Shown here: piece by piece, positions 48,827 to 58,909 of the stretch | Layout of the letters: each line of letters begins with the position of its first letter | How positions within the stretch are numbered: position 1 is the first letter of the stretch | Assembly (NCBI GenBank): GCA_900696645.1 | Contig: CAADGV010000005.1 | Span: 62,001-126,000, forward strand | Length of the DNA stretch: 64,000 nucleotides | Reading direction: 5' to 3' | From: an uncultured Chlorobiota bacterium | GTDB lineage: Bacteria; Bacteroidota; Ignavibacteria; UBA10030; UBA6906 | Translations under genes and position numbers: made by a program | The notes under the pieces: model-generated | The model's database searches: none | Told to the model about the DNA's origin: nothing | The model's input: only the letters and a program-made list of their open reading frames with translations

Positions 48827-50146
48827 TTACCGTAAATAGTACTTCAGCGGATTCGGATCAACGCGGCATTCTTCCGCAATGCGGATGTTGTCGATTTTCT
48901 TTTCGTCGCGAAGCTTGTAAAGCCGTGGTACCATCAAATCGCGAACTTCGATCGGCGTCATCGGATTAATAAAGATTCCCGTTCCACCTTCAAAGCCGGC
49001 AGGCACAGTGACGCGCCACTTGATCAGCACATGCCAGGGCATTTTGTACACAGCGTCGATGGGTGTATAGTACCACTCTTCGTTGCAGGAGATCTTGCTG
49101 CCCATTGCGGCGTGCATTGCGTGAACAAGGTTGCTCATCCCGCGAATTTCATCATCCGTGTGTTCATAGGGTCTGCCTGCCTGCGACTTCGAGTAGATTT
49201 CTATTGTGGGATGACGATGGCCGATACCGGCGTACGCAATCGCAAAATCGTTCTCTGCAAAAACCAGATTGTGGTGTGCCGCAAAATTTGCTCCGAACTG
49301 GTTGTACACATTCGGGTCTTCACGAATCATTTTAGTTTGATTTTCGATGGAAGATCCCCATTCATCGAGCGCGACAAGTTGTTTATGGAGATGATCGAAC
49401 GATGCGCCTCCGGGTCGCAGCCAATTCTGAAACACGCTGATGTAGCGAACGTAGCGGTTGGCCGCCGCCACATCACGCATTGCTTCTATTGTGAAACGAA
49501 AATACTGGAAGTGTTCCTCCAGCGTCATCTCTCCGGAAGAGTACAGGTCGGACGTATTCACAGCATTGGCGCGATAATGCCGCTTGGCAATAATCATTTC
49601 ATGCGAGCCGCCGAAGAACGAATCGGCAAGTGCCAGCCTGTCTGCCATGTGCATCTTCTCCAGCTGTTCATCAGACTTCCCCTCGCGACGTAACTTGTAT
49701 TCAATGATATCAGAAATGTGTTTCAGTCCGGCGGGATTGGCAAGATACTCTTCCTTCCACCGGGTCTGCGCACCCGTCAGTTTATACGCGTAATTCTTGC
49801 GCCAGTAGTCGAGCGTGACAATTTCGAACATGTTTCCAACACGGCGGAACTCAGCGGTGGTCTCGAAATACCTGTCCGGCGCCGTGAGAGGAATGCTTTC
49901 CCACCGGCCATCAGCATGACGGATGAGGCGGGCTTTCTCGGGGGCTGTTTCGTAGTAGCGTGACTGACAAAAACTGCAATAATCTTCCGGCGAATGAACT
50001 TCCAGGAGCCGCACATCCTCGGCTTGCTCGTTTGTGATGGGCTTTCCTTTTCGACCTGCAACAGCCCACACCTCGGTGCCTGTAAACGGATTAACCTGCT
50101 TCACCGTACCGTCAGGCATAATGGTGTAGTAAACCGTCAGTTCCAT
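48827..50146 (-). CDS. GalT/HIT-superfamily nucleotidyltransferase-like protein (DUF4921-type)
   Basis: A 439-residue protein. The zinc cysteines C57 and C60 (YCSFCQ) and the HLHKQ motif in FDHLHKQLVALDEW match the CxxC and HxHxQ of galactose-1-phosphate uridylyltransferases and fit DUF4921 as I recall it. The substrate may be a sugar-1-phosphate or another nucleotide. The neighbouring phosphohexomutase would be a natural partner. Family assignment beyond the HIT fold is moderate. Confidence 0.72.
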   Translation of the reverse strand: MELTVYYTIMPDGTVKQVNPFTGTEVWAVAGRKGKPITNEQAEDVRLLEVHSPEDYCSFCQSRYYETAPEKARLIRHADGRWESIPLTAPDRYFETTAEFRRVGNMFEIVTLDYWRKNYAYKLTGAQTRWKEEYLANPAGLKHISDIIEYKLRREGKSDEQLEKMHMADRLALADSFFGGSHEMIIAKRHYRANAVNTSDLYSSGEMTLEEHFQYFRFTIEAMRDVAAANRYVRYISVFQNWLRPGGASFDHLHKQLVALDEWGSSIENQTKMIREDPNVYNQFGANFAAHHNLVFAENDFAIAYAGIGHRHPTIEIYSKSQAGRPYEHTDDEIRGMSNLVHAMHAAMGSKISCNEEWYYTPIDAVYKMPWHVLIKWRVTVPAGFEGGTGIFINPMTPIEVRDLMVPRLYKLRDEKKIDNIRIAEECRVDPNPLKYYLR

Positions 50147-50242
50147 GCTTGTCTATAGTTGTTGGAAAACCATCTCTTCAACATACACCTGCGCCGGAAG
50201 GCAGCGAGTCAACATTCTCGGCGACTCTGCGGCGATACGGGC

Positions 50243-51649
50243 CTACCCATGAATCGCAGCGGTAAGAAGCGCGTCGCATTTTGTCTGACTGTCGGACTCG
50301 GCATAGAAGCGAATGAGCGGTTCTGTTCCTGATGCGCGCACTAACACCCATCCGCCTCCTTCAACGAAGAACTTGAAGCCATCCTTATCCTGGCGATCGA
50401 TGATGTTGTAGCCCGCAATTTCCTTCACGCCCTTCTTGAACCGTTTCATAATCGCCGCTTTGCCCTGTTCCGTCGTATGATGGTCGATCCGTTTGAATTC
50501 ATGCTGCCCGTATTCGTCCATCAATTCCTGTACAAGATAACTCAGACTCTTCTGCCGGACGGCCATCATCTCGCACAATAGCAGGCCGAGAAAAATGCCG
50601 TCACGCTCGGGTAAATGGACTTTCGTTCCGAGTCCGCCGCTTTCCTCTCCACCAATCAACACATCACCTTCCACCATAAGCCTGCACACGTATTTGAAAC
50701 CGACGGGGGTTTCGTGCACGGTCAGTCCGTACTTTGCACATTGTTTGTTGACCATTTGCGTGACGGAGATGGTTTTCACAACATCACCCTTCAACCCCTT
50801 GTTCTCAACGAGATATTTGAGGAGAAGGGCAAACACGCGCTGCGAGTCAACAAAATTGCCGTGTTCATCAACCGCGCCAATACGGTCGGCATCGCCGTCG
50901 GTTGCAATGCCGATGTGAAAGCCCTCGTCCTTCACACGACGCATAAGCGTGCCGAGGTTTTGCGTGATCGGCTCCGGGTTGGTACCGCCGAACGACGGGT
51001 TGTACTCATTGCGCATCTGCGCAACGTTGGGGAGAACACCATCCAACACACCCTGACCGGCTCCGTGCATAACGTCATACAGTATTCTGATTCCCGAATT
51101 ATTGATGAGATCGAAGTTCAATTTCGTCATCAAATCATCAAGGTAGTGTTGCTTCATGCTGATGTGCAAAATCGTTCCCTTCTCAAGCAACTGCGTGAAT
51201 GTCCGTTTTAGCGGTGGGAGCTTCTTCAGTTTGAGAATCTTTGCAAGCTCTTTCTCAACGTTGTCAATAGTTTCGGGAAATGCCGGTCCGCCGAACTCGC
51301 CTTTGATTTTGAAACCGTTCCATTTATAGGGATTGTGGCTTGCGGTTATGACGATGCCCGCAGCGGCATTTTCAGTTTTTGTAAGAAGGGAAATAGCCGG
51401 TGTCGATGCGATGCTGTCCGAAAGCTTCACTTTGATGCCTGCATTGGCAACCGTTGTTGCAACGACTTCGGCAAACTCCTTCGACATAAATCGTGCGTCA
51501 TATCCGATGACGATGCCGTTGCGGATTTTCTTGTGCTTCTTGTAGTGCTTTGCGGTTGCGAGAGCGACCTTTTCGAGATTGGCAAAGGTATAATCATCGC
51601 CTATGACGGCACGCCAGCCGTCGGTTCCGAATTTAATGGGTTGGGACAT
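50243..51649 (-). CDS. Phosphoglucomutase/phosphomannomutase family protein
   Basis: A 468-residue alpha-D-phosphohexomutase. The phosphoserine loop is TASHNPYKWNGFKIK, the metal loop DGDADRIGAVDEHG and the sugar loop GGEESGGLG; FGTDGWRAVIG opens the protein. It interconverts hexose-1- and -6-phosphates (glucose or mannose not resolved). The start is the ATG at 51649; the ORF track adds 32 residues that reach toward the enolase gene. Confidence 0.94.
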   Translation of the reverse strand: MSQPIKFGTDGWRAVIGDDYTFANLEKVALATAKHYKKHKKIRNGIVIGYDARFMSKEFAEVVATTVANAGIKVKLSDSIASTPAISLLTKTENAAAGIVITASHNPYKWNGFKIKGEFGGPAFPETIDNVEKELAKILKLKKLPPLKRTFTQLLEKGTILHISMKQHYLDDLMTKLNFDLINNSGIRILYDVMHGAGQGVLDGVLPNVAQMRNEYNPSFGGTNPEPITQNLGTLMRRVKDEGFHIGIATDGDADRIGAVDEHGNFVDSQRVFALLLKYLVENKGLKGDVVKTISVTQMVNKQCAKYGLTVHETPVGFKYVCRLMVEGDVLIGGEESGGLGTKVHLPERDGIFLGLLLCEMMAVRQKSLSYLVQELMDEYGQHEFKRIDHHTTEQGKAAIMKRFKKGVKEIAGYNIIDRQDKDGFKFFVEGGGWVLVRASGTEPLIRFYAESDSQTKCDALLTAAIHG

Positions 51650-51683
51650 GTACTTTTCTGATTTGACGTGAATTGTTGTGAAC

Positions 51684-52985
<1,302 letters not shown>

Positions 52986-53105
52986 CTACATATCACGTAA
53001 TGCACAACATCGTCAGCGAAAATGTATATCAACTTCGCCAAATCGCCGAACAAAATCAATTCATGTATCGGTGGAATGTGACGCAGCCCTGCAGGAAATG
53101 AGCGT

Positions 53106-54173
53106 CTATTCTTTCAGTCTGCGGCGGCGCATGGCATTTTCCACGCGTCCGAGAACGTCCTGCACTCCGAGCAACTTCATACATGCCATATAGTCATTCC
53201 CTTCCCTGTTGCAAAAATCGAGATGACAAGGATGGCATGGAACATCGTGCCGTAAGGCTGCATGTCCTTCTTCTGTTGAATAGGGGAACCAGATATTCTC
53301 TTCACCCGGCCCGAAGATGCCGATGGTTGGAACGTCAAGCGCGGCAGCAATATGCATTGTGCCGTTATCGTTCGCAACGTACGCCGCACAATGAGAGATG
53401 ATGGCAGCAAGCTGCCTAAGCGGCAAAGAACGCAGAACTTTGATGTTGACAAACGAGTGCTGAACAACTTGCCGGACGACATCGTCATCATTCGGGCCGG
53501 CGGTGATGATAATCTGTGCGCCGAGTTTTGCCGCAATCATGTCTGCAAGTTCCGCAAACCGTTCAGGCAGCCAGCGCTTTGCCGGCCACGTTGCGCCCGG
53601 ATGTATTCCGACGATCGGTTTTGCCGGATCAAGCGGGTTGTTTTCGTAATCCAGCCACTGGAGATATATCTTTGCTTCCCGTTTCTCATCTTCTGTCAGA
53701 AAAATTTCTGTGTGACTTGCCGTTGGTTCGACCCCGGCGGCTCGAATGAATTGATTGTGGAATTCGATTGCCGTTTTGGGTTGGCCGTCATCACGAACCT
53801 GAATTGTATAGAGCTTCCCCCGTCCCTTTCGTTCTGCTCCTACTCTGACGCTCGCCCCTGTTGCGCGGGTCAGTAATGCGCTGCGGGGATTGTTGAATAG
53901 ATCGACCGCGAGATCGAACTTCCGCCTTCGCAACAACCAGGAAACCCGCGGCTGCTCAATGAGTGTCGGTGTTGAGAAATCGAACGGAATAATCTCGTTG
54001 AGATGAGGATTGTGTTCCAGCAATGAAACAGCATTCTTCTCTCCCATATACGCAATGTATGCGTCGGGGAAGGCGTTTCGGAGCGAGCGAATAACAGGCG
54101 TCGTCAAAACCACGTCGCCGATGAACTTCATGCGGGTGAGGAGGATGCGGGAGTAGGGCCGACCGGTATTCAT
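53106..54173 (-). CDS. Glycosyltransferase family 9 (heptosyltransferase-like)
   Basis: A 355-residue GT9 enzyme from the ATG at 54173, which overlaps the upstream stop as ATGA. Motifs are MKFIGDVVLTTPVIRSL at the N-terminus, GIHPGATWPAKRWLPERFAEL, and NDNGTMHIAAALDVPTIGIFGPG, all typical of WaaF/WaaC-type enzymes, plus a Cys-rich end (CHPCHLDFC). It probably adds a heptose or similar sugar to the LPS core. The preceding 135 nt on the enolase side hold no gene. Confidence 0.92.
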   Translation of the reverse strand: MNTGRPYSRILLTRMKFIGDVVLTTPVIRSLRNAFPDAYIAYMGEKNAVSLLEHNPHLNEIIPFDFSTPTLIEQPRVSWLLRRRKFDLAVDLFNNPRSALLTRATGASVRVGAERKGRGKLYTIQVRDDGQPKTAIEFHNQFIRAAGVEPTASHTEIFLTEDEKREAKIYLQWLDYENNPLDPAKPIVGIHPGATWPAKRWLPERFAELADMIAAKLGAQIIITAGPNDDDVVRQVVQHSFVNIKVLRSLPLRQLAAIISHCAAYVANDNGTMHIAAALDVPTIGIFGPGEENIWFPYSTEEGHAALRHDVPCHPCHLDFCNREGNDYMACMKLLGVQDVLGRVENAMRRRRLKE

Positions 54174-56461
54174 TGGTATCGTGCGAAGAACTCTTTCGCC
54201 CAATCAGTCCGTTCAAGCCAATCCTGCACTTCGTTTCTTGCGGCTTCGCCTGATACGAAGTTCAGCGATCTCCAGAATACGGCTTTTGATTCTTCAAACC
54301 TCTTCAGGCGGAATAGTGTGTAGCCCAGCATGCGCAAGCGCGATGATTCGAGAGTTGGGTCAACTGATTCGAGAGAGAATGACTCAAGAACTTTCTGCGC
54401 TTCATCGAATCGATGCAAGCGAAGCAACGGTTTTGCCAGCATGTACTGTGGAAGCCATGAATCCGGCGACTGCCGGACAATCAGGCGTAATGTTTCCGCA
54501 CGAATCGTATCATTCTCGTCTGAAAGAAAATACTGGTGCCAACGCTCTTCCTCTTCCATTTGTGCATGCCGCCGGAGGTGAACCGCTTCCGTGAATCCTT
54601 CCGAAAGATTTGCGCGCTCCACTCTCCTGTACAATTGCAACGCCCGGCTCGCATCACCCTTCTTCCATAACCCATCGCCGATTGTCAGGAAGAGCGGAAG
54701 ATACTGCGCAGATCGTTCATCTCTGAGAATGATCGTATCAAGCGCGGAAGCGAGAACATCGTACTTGCCAAGACGCAAGGAACTCGATAGCAAGCCGCTC
54801 AGCGACTCGTAACCCGAAGTCTCTTCGAATGATATATTGTACAGTGCGTACGCTTCGCCGTACCTTTTGTCGGAGAACATTTTCCGGGCAAGAGCATTCC
54901 GTGCGGCCACGACTCTGGCACAGACTTTCTCGAATATCGGCGGACGGCGGAACAAGACATCAACAATATCACGATCCTGATCGGTAACCGGAATGCCGTC
55001 AAGGAACATTTGCCACTCACCAACAAGCGAGTCGAGTTCTTTCCCGTAGATTCTTTCGTAATCATTCGAGCGGTACAACAACATCATGTTGCGAATGCAG
55101 TATATGTCAATCAGGTATCTGCAGAACGAGCCTGCCAGAACATAGCTGATGGATGATGATTGCGCGGCAAATCCCGTGAGCGACATGATCGACCTGATAT
55201 CCGGCCCGACGCCGAACTTGCGCATTGCGGCTGCATACTCGTGCGGTGTGCGGCTCCCCCACTCCCATTCAATCGCCATGGCAACGCCCTCGACCAACCC
55301 TGTGCTCAAACTTGCTTTGATAATCGGGAGTCCGAACGGTGCCGCGACAACATGCACAAGCTCGTGTTTTAGCGTTGCATCAAGGGATTGTTTCGTAGTG
55401 TGAATCTGTTGGCTCCACGGTTTCGCAATGTTGGTATTCCCGGCGCCCATCAATCGCTGCTTCACATCGGATGACGGATAAATGAATGATTCTATTTTTC
55501 CCTTGTAGGGCAAGTTCAACTCATCCGTAATCTGTTTCAGGCGAAACTCATGTTCAGCAGCTATCCAGCGAATCTCGGACTTGTCGTACGATTGCTTCGA
55601 ATAGTAAATGCGAAAATGCTGCGTCTCAACAGCATCGCCCAATGTTCTCCGGATGAAGTTGCTTGATGAATCAAAACCAAGCTCTCCTCGAAACCACCAT
55701 GTGACAATCACGAGAGTCGCCAGCGCGGCGGTAACAAATACTGATCGTCCCTGCATCATTGCGCCGAGCAGGGCCAGACCTTTTTCCCAGCTTGCATCAT
55801 CCGGATGTGTGCTGCGAAGAATCAGCAACGCCATCCACACGAACGCAGCGGCAAGAACCAGCGTGAAAATTCTGAACATCACTAACGATGAGCTGATCCC
55901 CAGCACTTCGTCATACGTCAAGCCGGGGAAGTAGCCGTAGAAGAAATTGTAGGAAAAGATCGCCGGTGTAAAGTAGCCTACTGCAATCACTTCGGCAAAC
56001 ATTGCCAGCACGAACAGCACAAACATTGCTCGCGGCCAATGATAATGCGCAGCACAGAAGAACCCGAATGCGCTCGAGAAAATCACACTCACAACAGGAA
56101 TCAGCACAAAGAACCCGAACCCTTCAAGCAACGAGCAGTTCTTTACGAACATCGCATTCGTGAGCATGACAACGAGCGGGATGATGAGAAGGGTGAGGTT
56201 GAATGTGAGAGCTTGTTTGAAAGAATCAAATATGCGATTGCGGATTGGAGATCGCGGATCGTCGGTTGAATCCACAAGCGATCTCTTCACAACCCGGATT
56301 GTCACGAAACCGGAAATGAACGACGCAAGCAACGCTATGACAGCAGAGAACTCGTAGCCGAGATAGTTGAGAAGAGGGAGTTGAGTGCAGACAAGAGAAA
56401 CGAGGAGATATATTGCGCCGGGAATTGCCGCGTTGCGGTTGTCAAAAAACTCACGTATCAC
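54170..56461 (-). CDS. Membrane peptidase MA-like metalloprotease with TPR-like C-terminus
   Basis: A 763-residue fusion. Six or seven N-terminal membrane helices span about residues 15-250. A gluzincin-like domain has HELVH at 366-370 (KHELVHVVA) with a following Glu-containing helix (LVEGVAMAIEWEW) as in peptidase MA families. The remaining 250 residues are helical repeats of TPR type (for example ALYNISFEETSGYESL). Start is a GTG; the ribosome site is weak. It lies 21 nt after murA and is coupled to the GT9 gene, so an envelope role is likely. Confidence 0.82.
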   Translation of the reverse strand: MIREFFDNRNAAIPGAIYLLVSLVCTQLPLLNYLGYEFSAVIALLASFISGFVTIRVVKRSLVDSTDDPRSPIRNRIFDSFKQALTFNLTLLIIPLVVMLTNAMFVKNCSLLEGFGFFVLIPVVSVIFSSAFGFFCAAHYHWPRAMFVLFVLAMFAEVIAVGYFTPAIFSYNFFYGYFPGLTYDEVLGISSSLVMFRIFTLVLAAAFVWMALLILRSTHPDDASWEKGLALLGAMMQGRSVFVTAALATLVIVTWWFRGELGFDSSSNFIRRTLGDAVETQHFRIYYSKQSYDKSEIRWIAAEHEFRLKQITDELNLPYKGKIESFIYPSSDVKQRLMGAGNTNIAKPWSQQIHTTKQSLDATLKHELVHVVAAPFGLPIIKASLSTGLVEGVAMAIEWEWGSRTPHEYAAAMRKFGVGPDIRSIMSLTGFAAQSSSISYVLAGSFCRYLIDIYCIRNMMLLYRSNDYERIYGKELDSLVGEWQMFLDGIPVTDQDRDIVDVLFRRPPIFEKVCARVVAARNALARKMFSDKRYGEAYALYNISFEETSGYESLSGLLSSSLRLGKYDVLASALDTIILRDERSAQYLPLFLTIGDGLWKKGDASRALQLYRRVERANLSEGFTEAVHLRRHAQMEEEERWHQYFLSDENDTIRAETLRLIVRQSPDSWLPQYMLAKPLLRLHRFDEAQKVLESFSLESVDPTLESSRLRMLGYTLFRLKRFEESKAVFWRSLNFVSGEAARNEVQDWLERTDWAKEFFARYQ

Positions 56462-56482
56462 CGTTAACGGCTCTCGTTGTCG

Positions 56483-57745
56483 TTAGTATTCTTTGCCGGA
56501 GACTCGTTCAATATCAGCCCCGATTGCCCGCAACTTCTTCTCAATCGCCTCATACCCGCGGTCGAGATGATATACGCGCAGCACTTCTGTTTCGCCTTCG
56601 GCAACAAGTCCGGCGAGTATCAGCGACGCCGATGCGCGTAAGTCGGTGGACATGACGGTTGCGCCGGTCAGTTTCTTCACGCCGCGTACAATGGCCGCGT
56701 TCTTTTTAAGTTCGATATCAGCCCCAAGTCGCTCAAGCTCCGGCACATGCTTGAAGCGATCGGTGTAGATGGTGTCTGTGACAATCGATGTTCCATTTGC
56801 AATGGACATCAACGCAATCCACTGCGCCTGCATGTCGGTCGGGAAGCCGGGATAAATGACGGCTGTCGCGTCCACCGGCTTCAACTCCGCGGGCGCCTGC
56901 AACTCGAAGTTCGATCCTTGAACCTCGGCGATGCATCCTGCATCCTCCAACTTCGCGGTGACTGCCGAGAAATGTTCCGGGTTGACGTTCTCGAGAGTCA
57001 CGCGTCCGCCGGTTATCGCCGCGGCAGTAAGGAACGTTCCGGCTTCTATTCTATCGGGAATAGTCTCGAAATCCGCCGGATGAAGTTCATCAACGCCCTC
57101 AATCTCCAACTGATTCGTGCCGATGCCGTTGATCCTGGCTCCCATCTTCACAAGAAACTCTGCAAGCGCGGTTATTTCAGGCTCAATGGCGGCATTCGTA
57201 ATCAGCGTAGTTCCTTTTGCAAGCACGGCCGCCATCATCACATTGCCTGTTGCTCCGACGCTTGAAATGTCGAAGTGGATCTTTGCCCCGGTCAGTTGCT
57301 TTGCCTTTGCAACAATGTAGCCGCGTTCGAGCTTGATCTCTGCCCCGAGCTTTTTCAACCCTTCAATGTGGAGATTGACGGGACGAGGTCCCCACGCGCA
57401 GCCGCCGGGAAGCGAGACTTTTGCTTTTCCGTATCTCGCAATGAGCGGACCCAGAACGTAAATGGACGCGCGCATTTTCTTGACGTGAGCATACGGGGCT
57501 TCATGCTTGTTTACTCCGCGCGTGTCCAGCGTGAGAACATCACCATTCAAGTCAATCTTCATTCCCATCGTCTTCAGCAGGCTCGACATTGTGGCGACAT
57601 CCTGCAGGCCGGGAGTATTCGAGAGATGAAACGTTCCGCCGGCGAGCAACGCTGCAGGCATCAGGGCAAGTGATGCGTTTTTTGCCCCGCTAATACGAAC
57701 TCTGCCGCTCAGTTTCTTGCCGCCTCGTATGATGAATTTGTCCAA
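56483..57745 (-). CDS. murA: UDP-N-acetylglucosamine 1-carboxyvinyltransferase
   Basis: A 420-residue MurA with the active-site cysteine C116 in PGGCAWGPRP, and ISGAKNASLALMPAALL at the N-terminus. It performs the first committed step of peptidoglycan synthesis. The retained cysteine makes it fosfomycin-type sensitive in principle. Start is a TTG (MDKFIIRGG), with no strong ribosome site. The divergent gap upstream leads to the Rrf2 gene. Confidence 0.97.
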   Translation of the reverse strand: MDKFIIRGGKKLSGRVRISGAKNASLALMPAALLAGGTFHLSNTPGLQDVATMSSLLKTMGMKIDLNGDVLTLDTRGVNKHEAPYAHVKKMRASIYVLGPLIARYGKAKVSLPGGCAWGPRPVNLHIEGLKKLGAEIKLERGYIVAKAKQLTGAKIHFDISSVGATGNVMMAAVLAKGTTLITNAAIEPEITALAEFLVKMGARINGIGTNQLEIEGVDELHPADFETIPDRIEAGTFLTAAAITGGRVTLENVNPEHFSAVTAKLEDAGCIAEVQGSNFELQAPAELKPVDATAVIYPGFPTDMQAQWIALMSIANGTSIVTDTIYTDRFKHVPELERLGADIELKKNAAIVRGVKKLTGATVMSTDLRASASLILAGLVAEGETEVLRVYHLDRGYEAIEKKLRAIGADIERVSGKEY

Positions 57746-57912
57746 GGAGAGAACTCAATCTGTTGAATCTGACATTGTGCAGACTGCTAAAAACAGCCGA
57801 ACCAATGTCACCAAAAATGCATGGAAAATCAATCACATCACACCCTCGCTCCATCGTTGAGAAATCCAACACCTCATTGCCTGCTTCTCATTTCTGCAAC
57901 TCCCCGAGTTTG

Positions 57913-57932
57913 TTTTCTCAGGTTTGAGAAAA
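57913..57932. promoter_or_regulatory. Perfect palindrome TTTTCTCA-GGTT-TGAGAAAA
   Basis: 8-bp arms with a 4-nt spacer, in the divergent gap. It may be an operator; a short stem-loop is an alternative. Confidence 0.4.
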
Positions 57933-58001
57933 TGAAATCAGACTGATCCGGTCGGTCTTCATAATTATTGGAAATAAATCTGTCAATTTGCCGAATCCTA
58001 A

Positions 58002-58024
58002 AACATGACCATTTTTGTCATGTT
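58002..58024. promoter_or_regulatory. Perfect palindrome AACATGAC-N7-GTCATGTT, candidate Rrf2 operator
   Basis: 8-bp arms separated by 7 nt, about 55 nt before the rrf2 ATG, further flanked by GCCGA/TCGGC in the same symmetry. Its position fits autoregulation by the Rrf2 protein. Confidence 0.5.
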
Positions 58025-58078
58025 CGGCATACGGATTGAATCTCTGAGGCTAACATTCAACAACTTCGGGGACTTCAC

Positions 58079-58534
58079 ATGCAGCTGACAATGAGCGGCG
58101 AGTATGCCGTGCGGGCGATGATACACTTGTCAGCATTGCCGTTTGGAACCGTCGTGCAAATTGCCGATGTCTCGAAAGAGTGGAACATTCCGGAGAACTT
58201 CCTGCGCAAAATCTCGGTACAGTTGGCTCGCGCAGATCTCATTGTTTCGCAGCGTGGACTGAACGGCGGAATCCGGTTGGGACAACCTGCCGAGAGAATT
58301 ACGGTTCTTGATGTGATCGAAGCTGTTGAAGGCAATATCTTTCTGAACAAATGTCTTGTGTGCGACGGCGTTTGCCCGCGTGACGAATGGTGCCAGGTAC
58401 ATACACTCTGGGCCGAAGCACAAATCAAATTGAAAGAAATCCTCACGAGCAAGTCTCTTGCTCAACTTGCGGCTGAAAGCTTCACTCGAAAAGCTGAACT
58501 CAACGAAGCAAGGCAACGGACTTCCGCCGCGTAA
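58079..58534 (+). CDS. Rrf2 family iron-sulfur transcriptional regulator
   Basis: A 151-residue regulator. The N-terminal winged helix opens with MSGEYAVRAMIHLSAL; the cysteine cluster C92, C95, C99 and C105 (KCLVCDGVCPRDEWC) resembles the cluster ligands of IscR/NsrR-type sensors, with an extra Cys. It probably binds a 2Fe-2S or 4Fe-4S cluster and senses NO, oxygen or cluster status. A palindrome sits upstream, and a decayed Fe-S oxidoreductase gene follows 24 nt downstream, which may have been its target. Confidence 0.93.
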   Translation: MQLTMSGEYAVRAMIHLSALPFGTVVQIADVSKEWNIPENFLRKISVQLARADLIVSQRGLNGGIRLGQPAERITVLDVIEAVEGNIFLNKCLVCDGVCPRDEWCQVHTLWAEAQIKLKEILTSKSLAQLAAESFTRKAELNEARQRTSAA

Positions 58535-58558
58535 TACGTTCTCAACACACAATTTTCC

Positions 58559-58850
58559 ATGTCTGCAACTCAGACGTTTCGGGTTGAACTGCCCGATATT
58601 GAATACTGGCAGCGACAGATCAAAGTCAATGGGGCTGCCCCGTGCACACCGATGCGCGCGGCTACGTAATTGCCATCGCCGAAGGACTTCGACGCGTACA
58701 AGATTGCGCGTGCGCCTAATCCGTTCGCCTCCATTTGCGGACGGGCATCGACAAACCACATGACGAACCGTTGCGCGCAGCAGTCGGCATCGCGTCAGTC
58801 GTGTTTCTGCATTGCGACGTGCGTTACACGGCGGGATGAATTCTGGAATT
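58559..58850 (+). pseudogene. Decayed 5' remnant of a GltD-like Fe-S/FAD oxidoreductase gene
   Basis: The reading frame starts at ATG 58559 (MSATQTFRVELPDIEYWQRQIK), then shifts by an apparent 1-nt loss near 58625 and resumes as QWGCPVHTDARGYVIAIAEG; a second shift near 58685 leads to FDAYKIARAPNPFASICGR. After that the Cys-rich part is missing and only GIDKP-like sequence is left before a stop. The fragments in order match the N-terminal Fe-S domain of glutamate synthase beta-like oxidoreductases. At least two frameshifts plus a deletion show it is a pseudogene. The piece also explains the first 80 residues of the ORF-track gene 58670-59596. Confidence 0.75.
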
Positions 58851-58909
58851 CCTCTGCGAGCTTTTGTATCTTTGCGGTGAACAATCAGGCAACCTCTTCT
58901 TCACATCAG

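Larger units (their letters stand above)
57746..58078. promoter_or_regulatory. Divergent murA / rrf2 regulatory region
   Basis: 333 nt without a gene. It contains two perfect palindromes (57913-57932 and 58002-58024, listed separately) close to the Rrf2 gene, and AT-rich tracts near 57957-57985 that may hold promoters for either side. Confidence 0.5.

Noticed and set aside
53725-53750. tRNA-like TpsiC-type sequence GGTTCGACCCC
   Set aside because: It lies within the GT9 coding frame and no cloverleaf can be formed around it.
58570-58761. 63-residue minus-strand ORF in the pseudogene region
   Set aside because: It is opposite the interpretable fragments of the oxidoreductase remnant.
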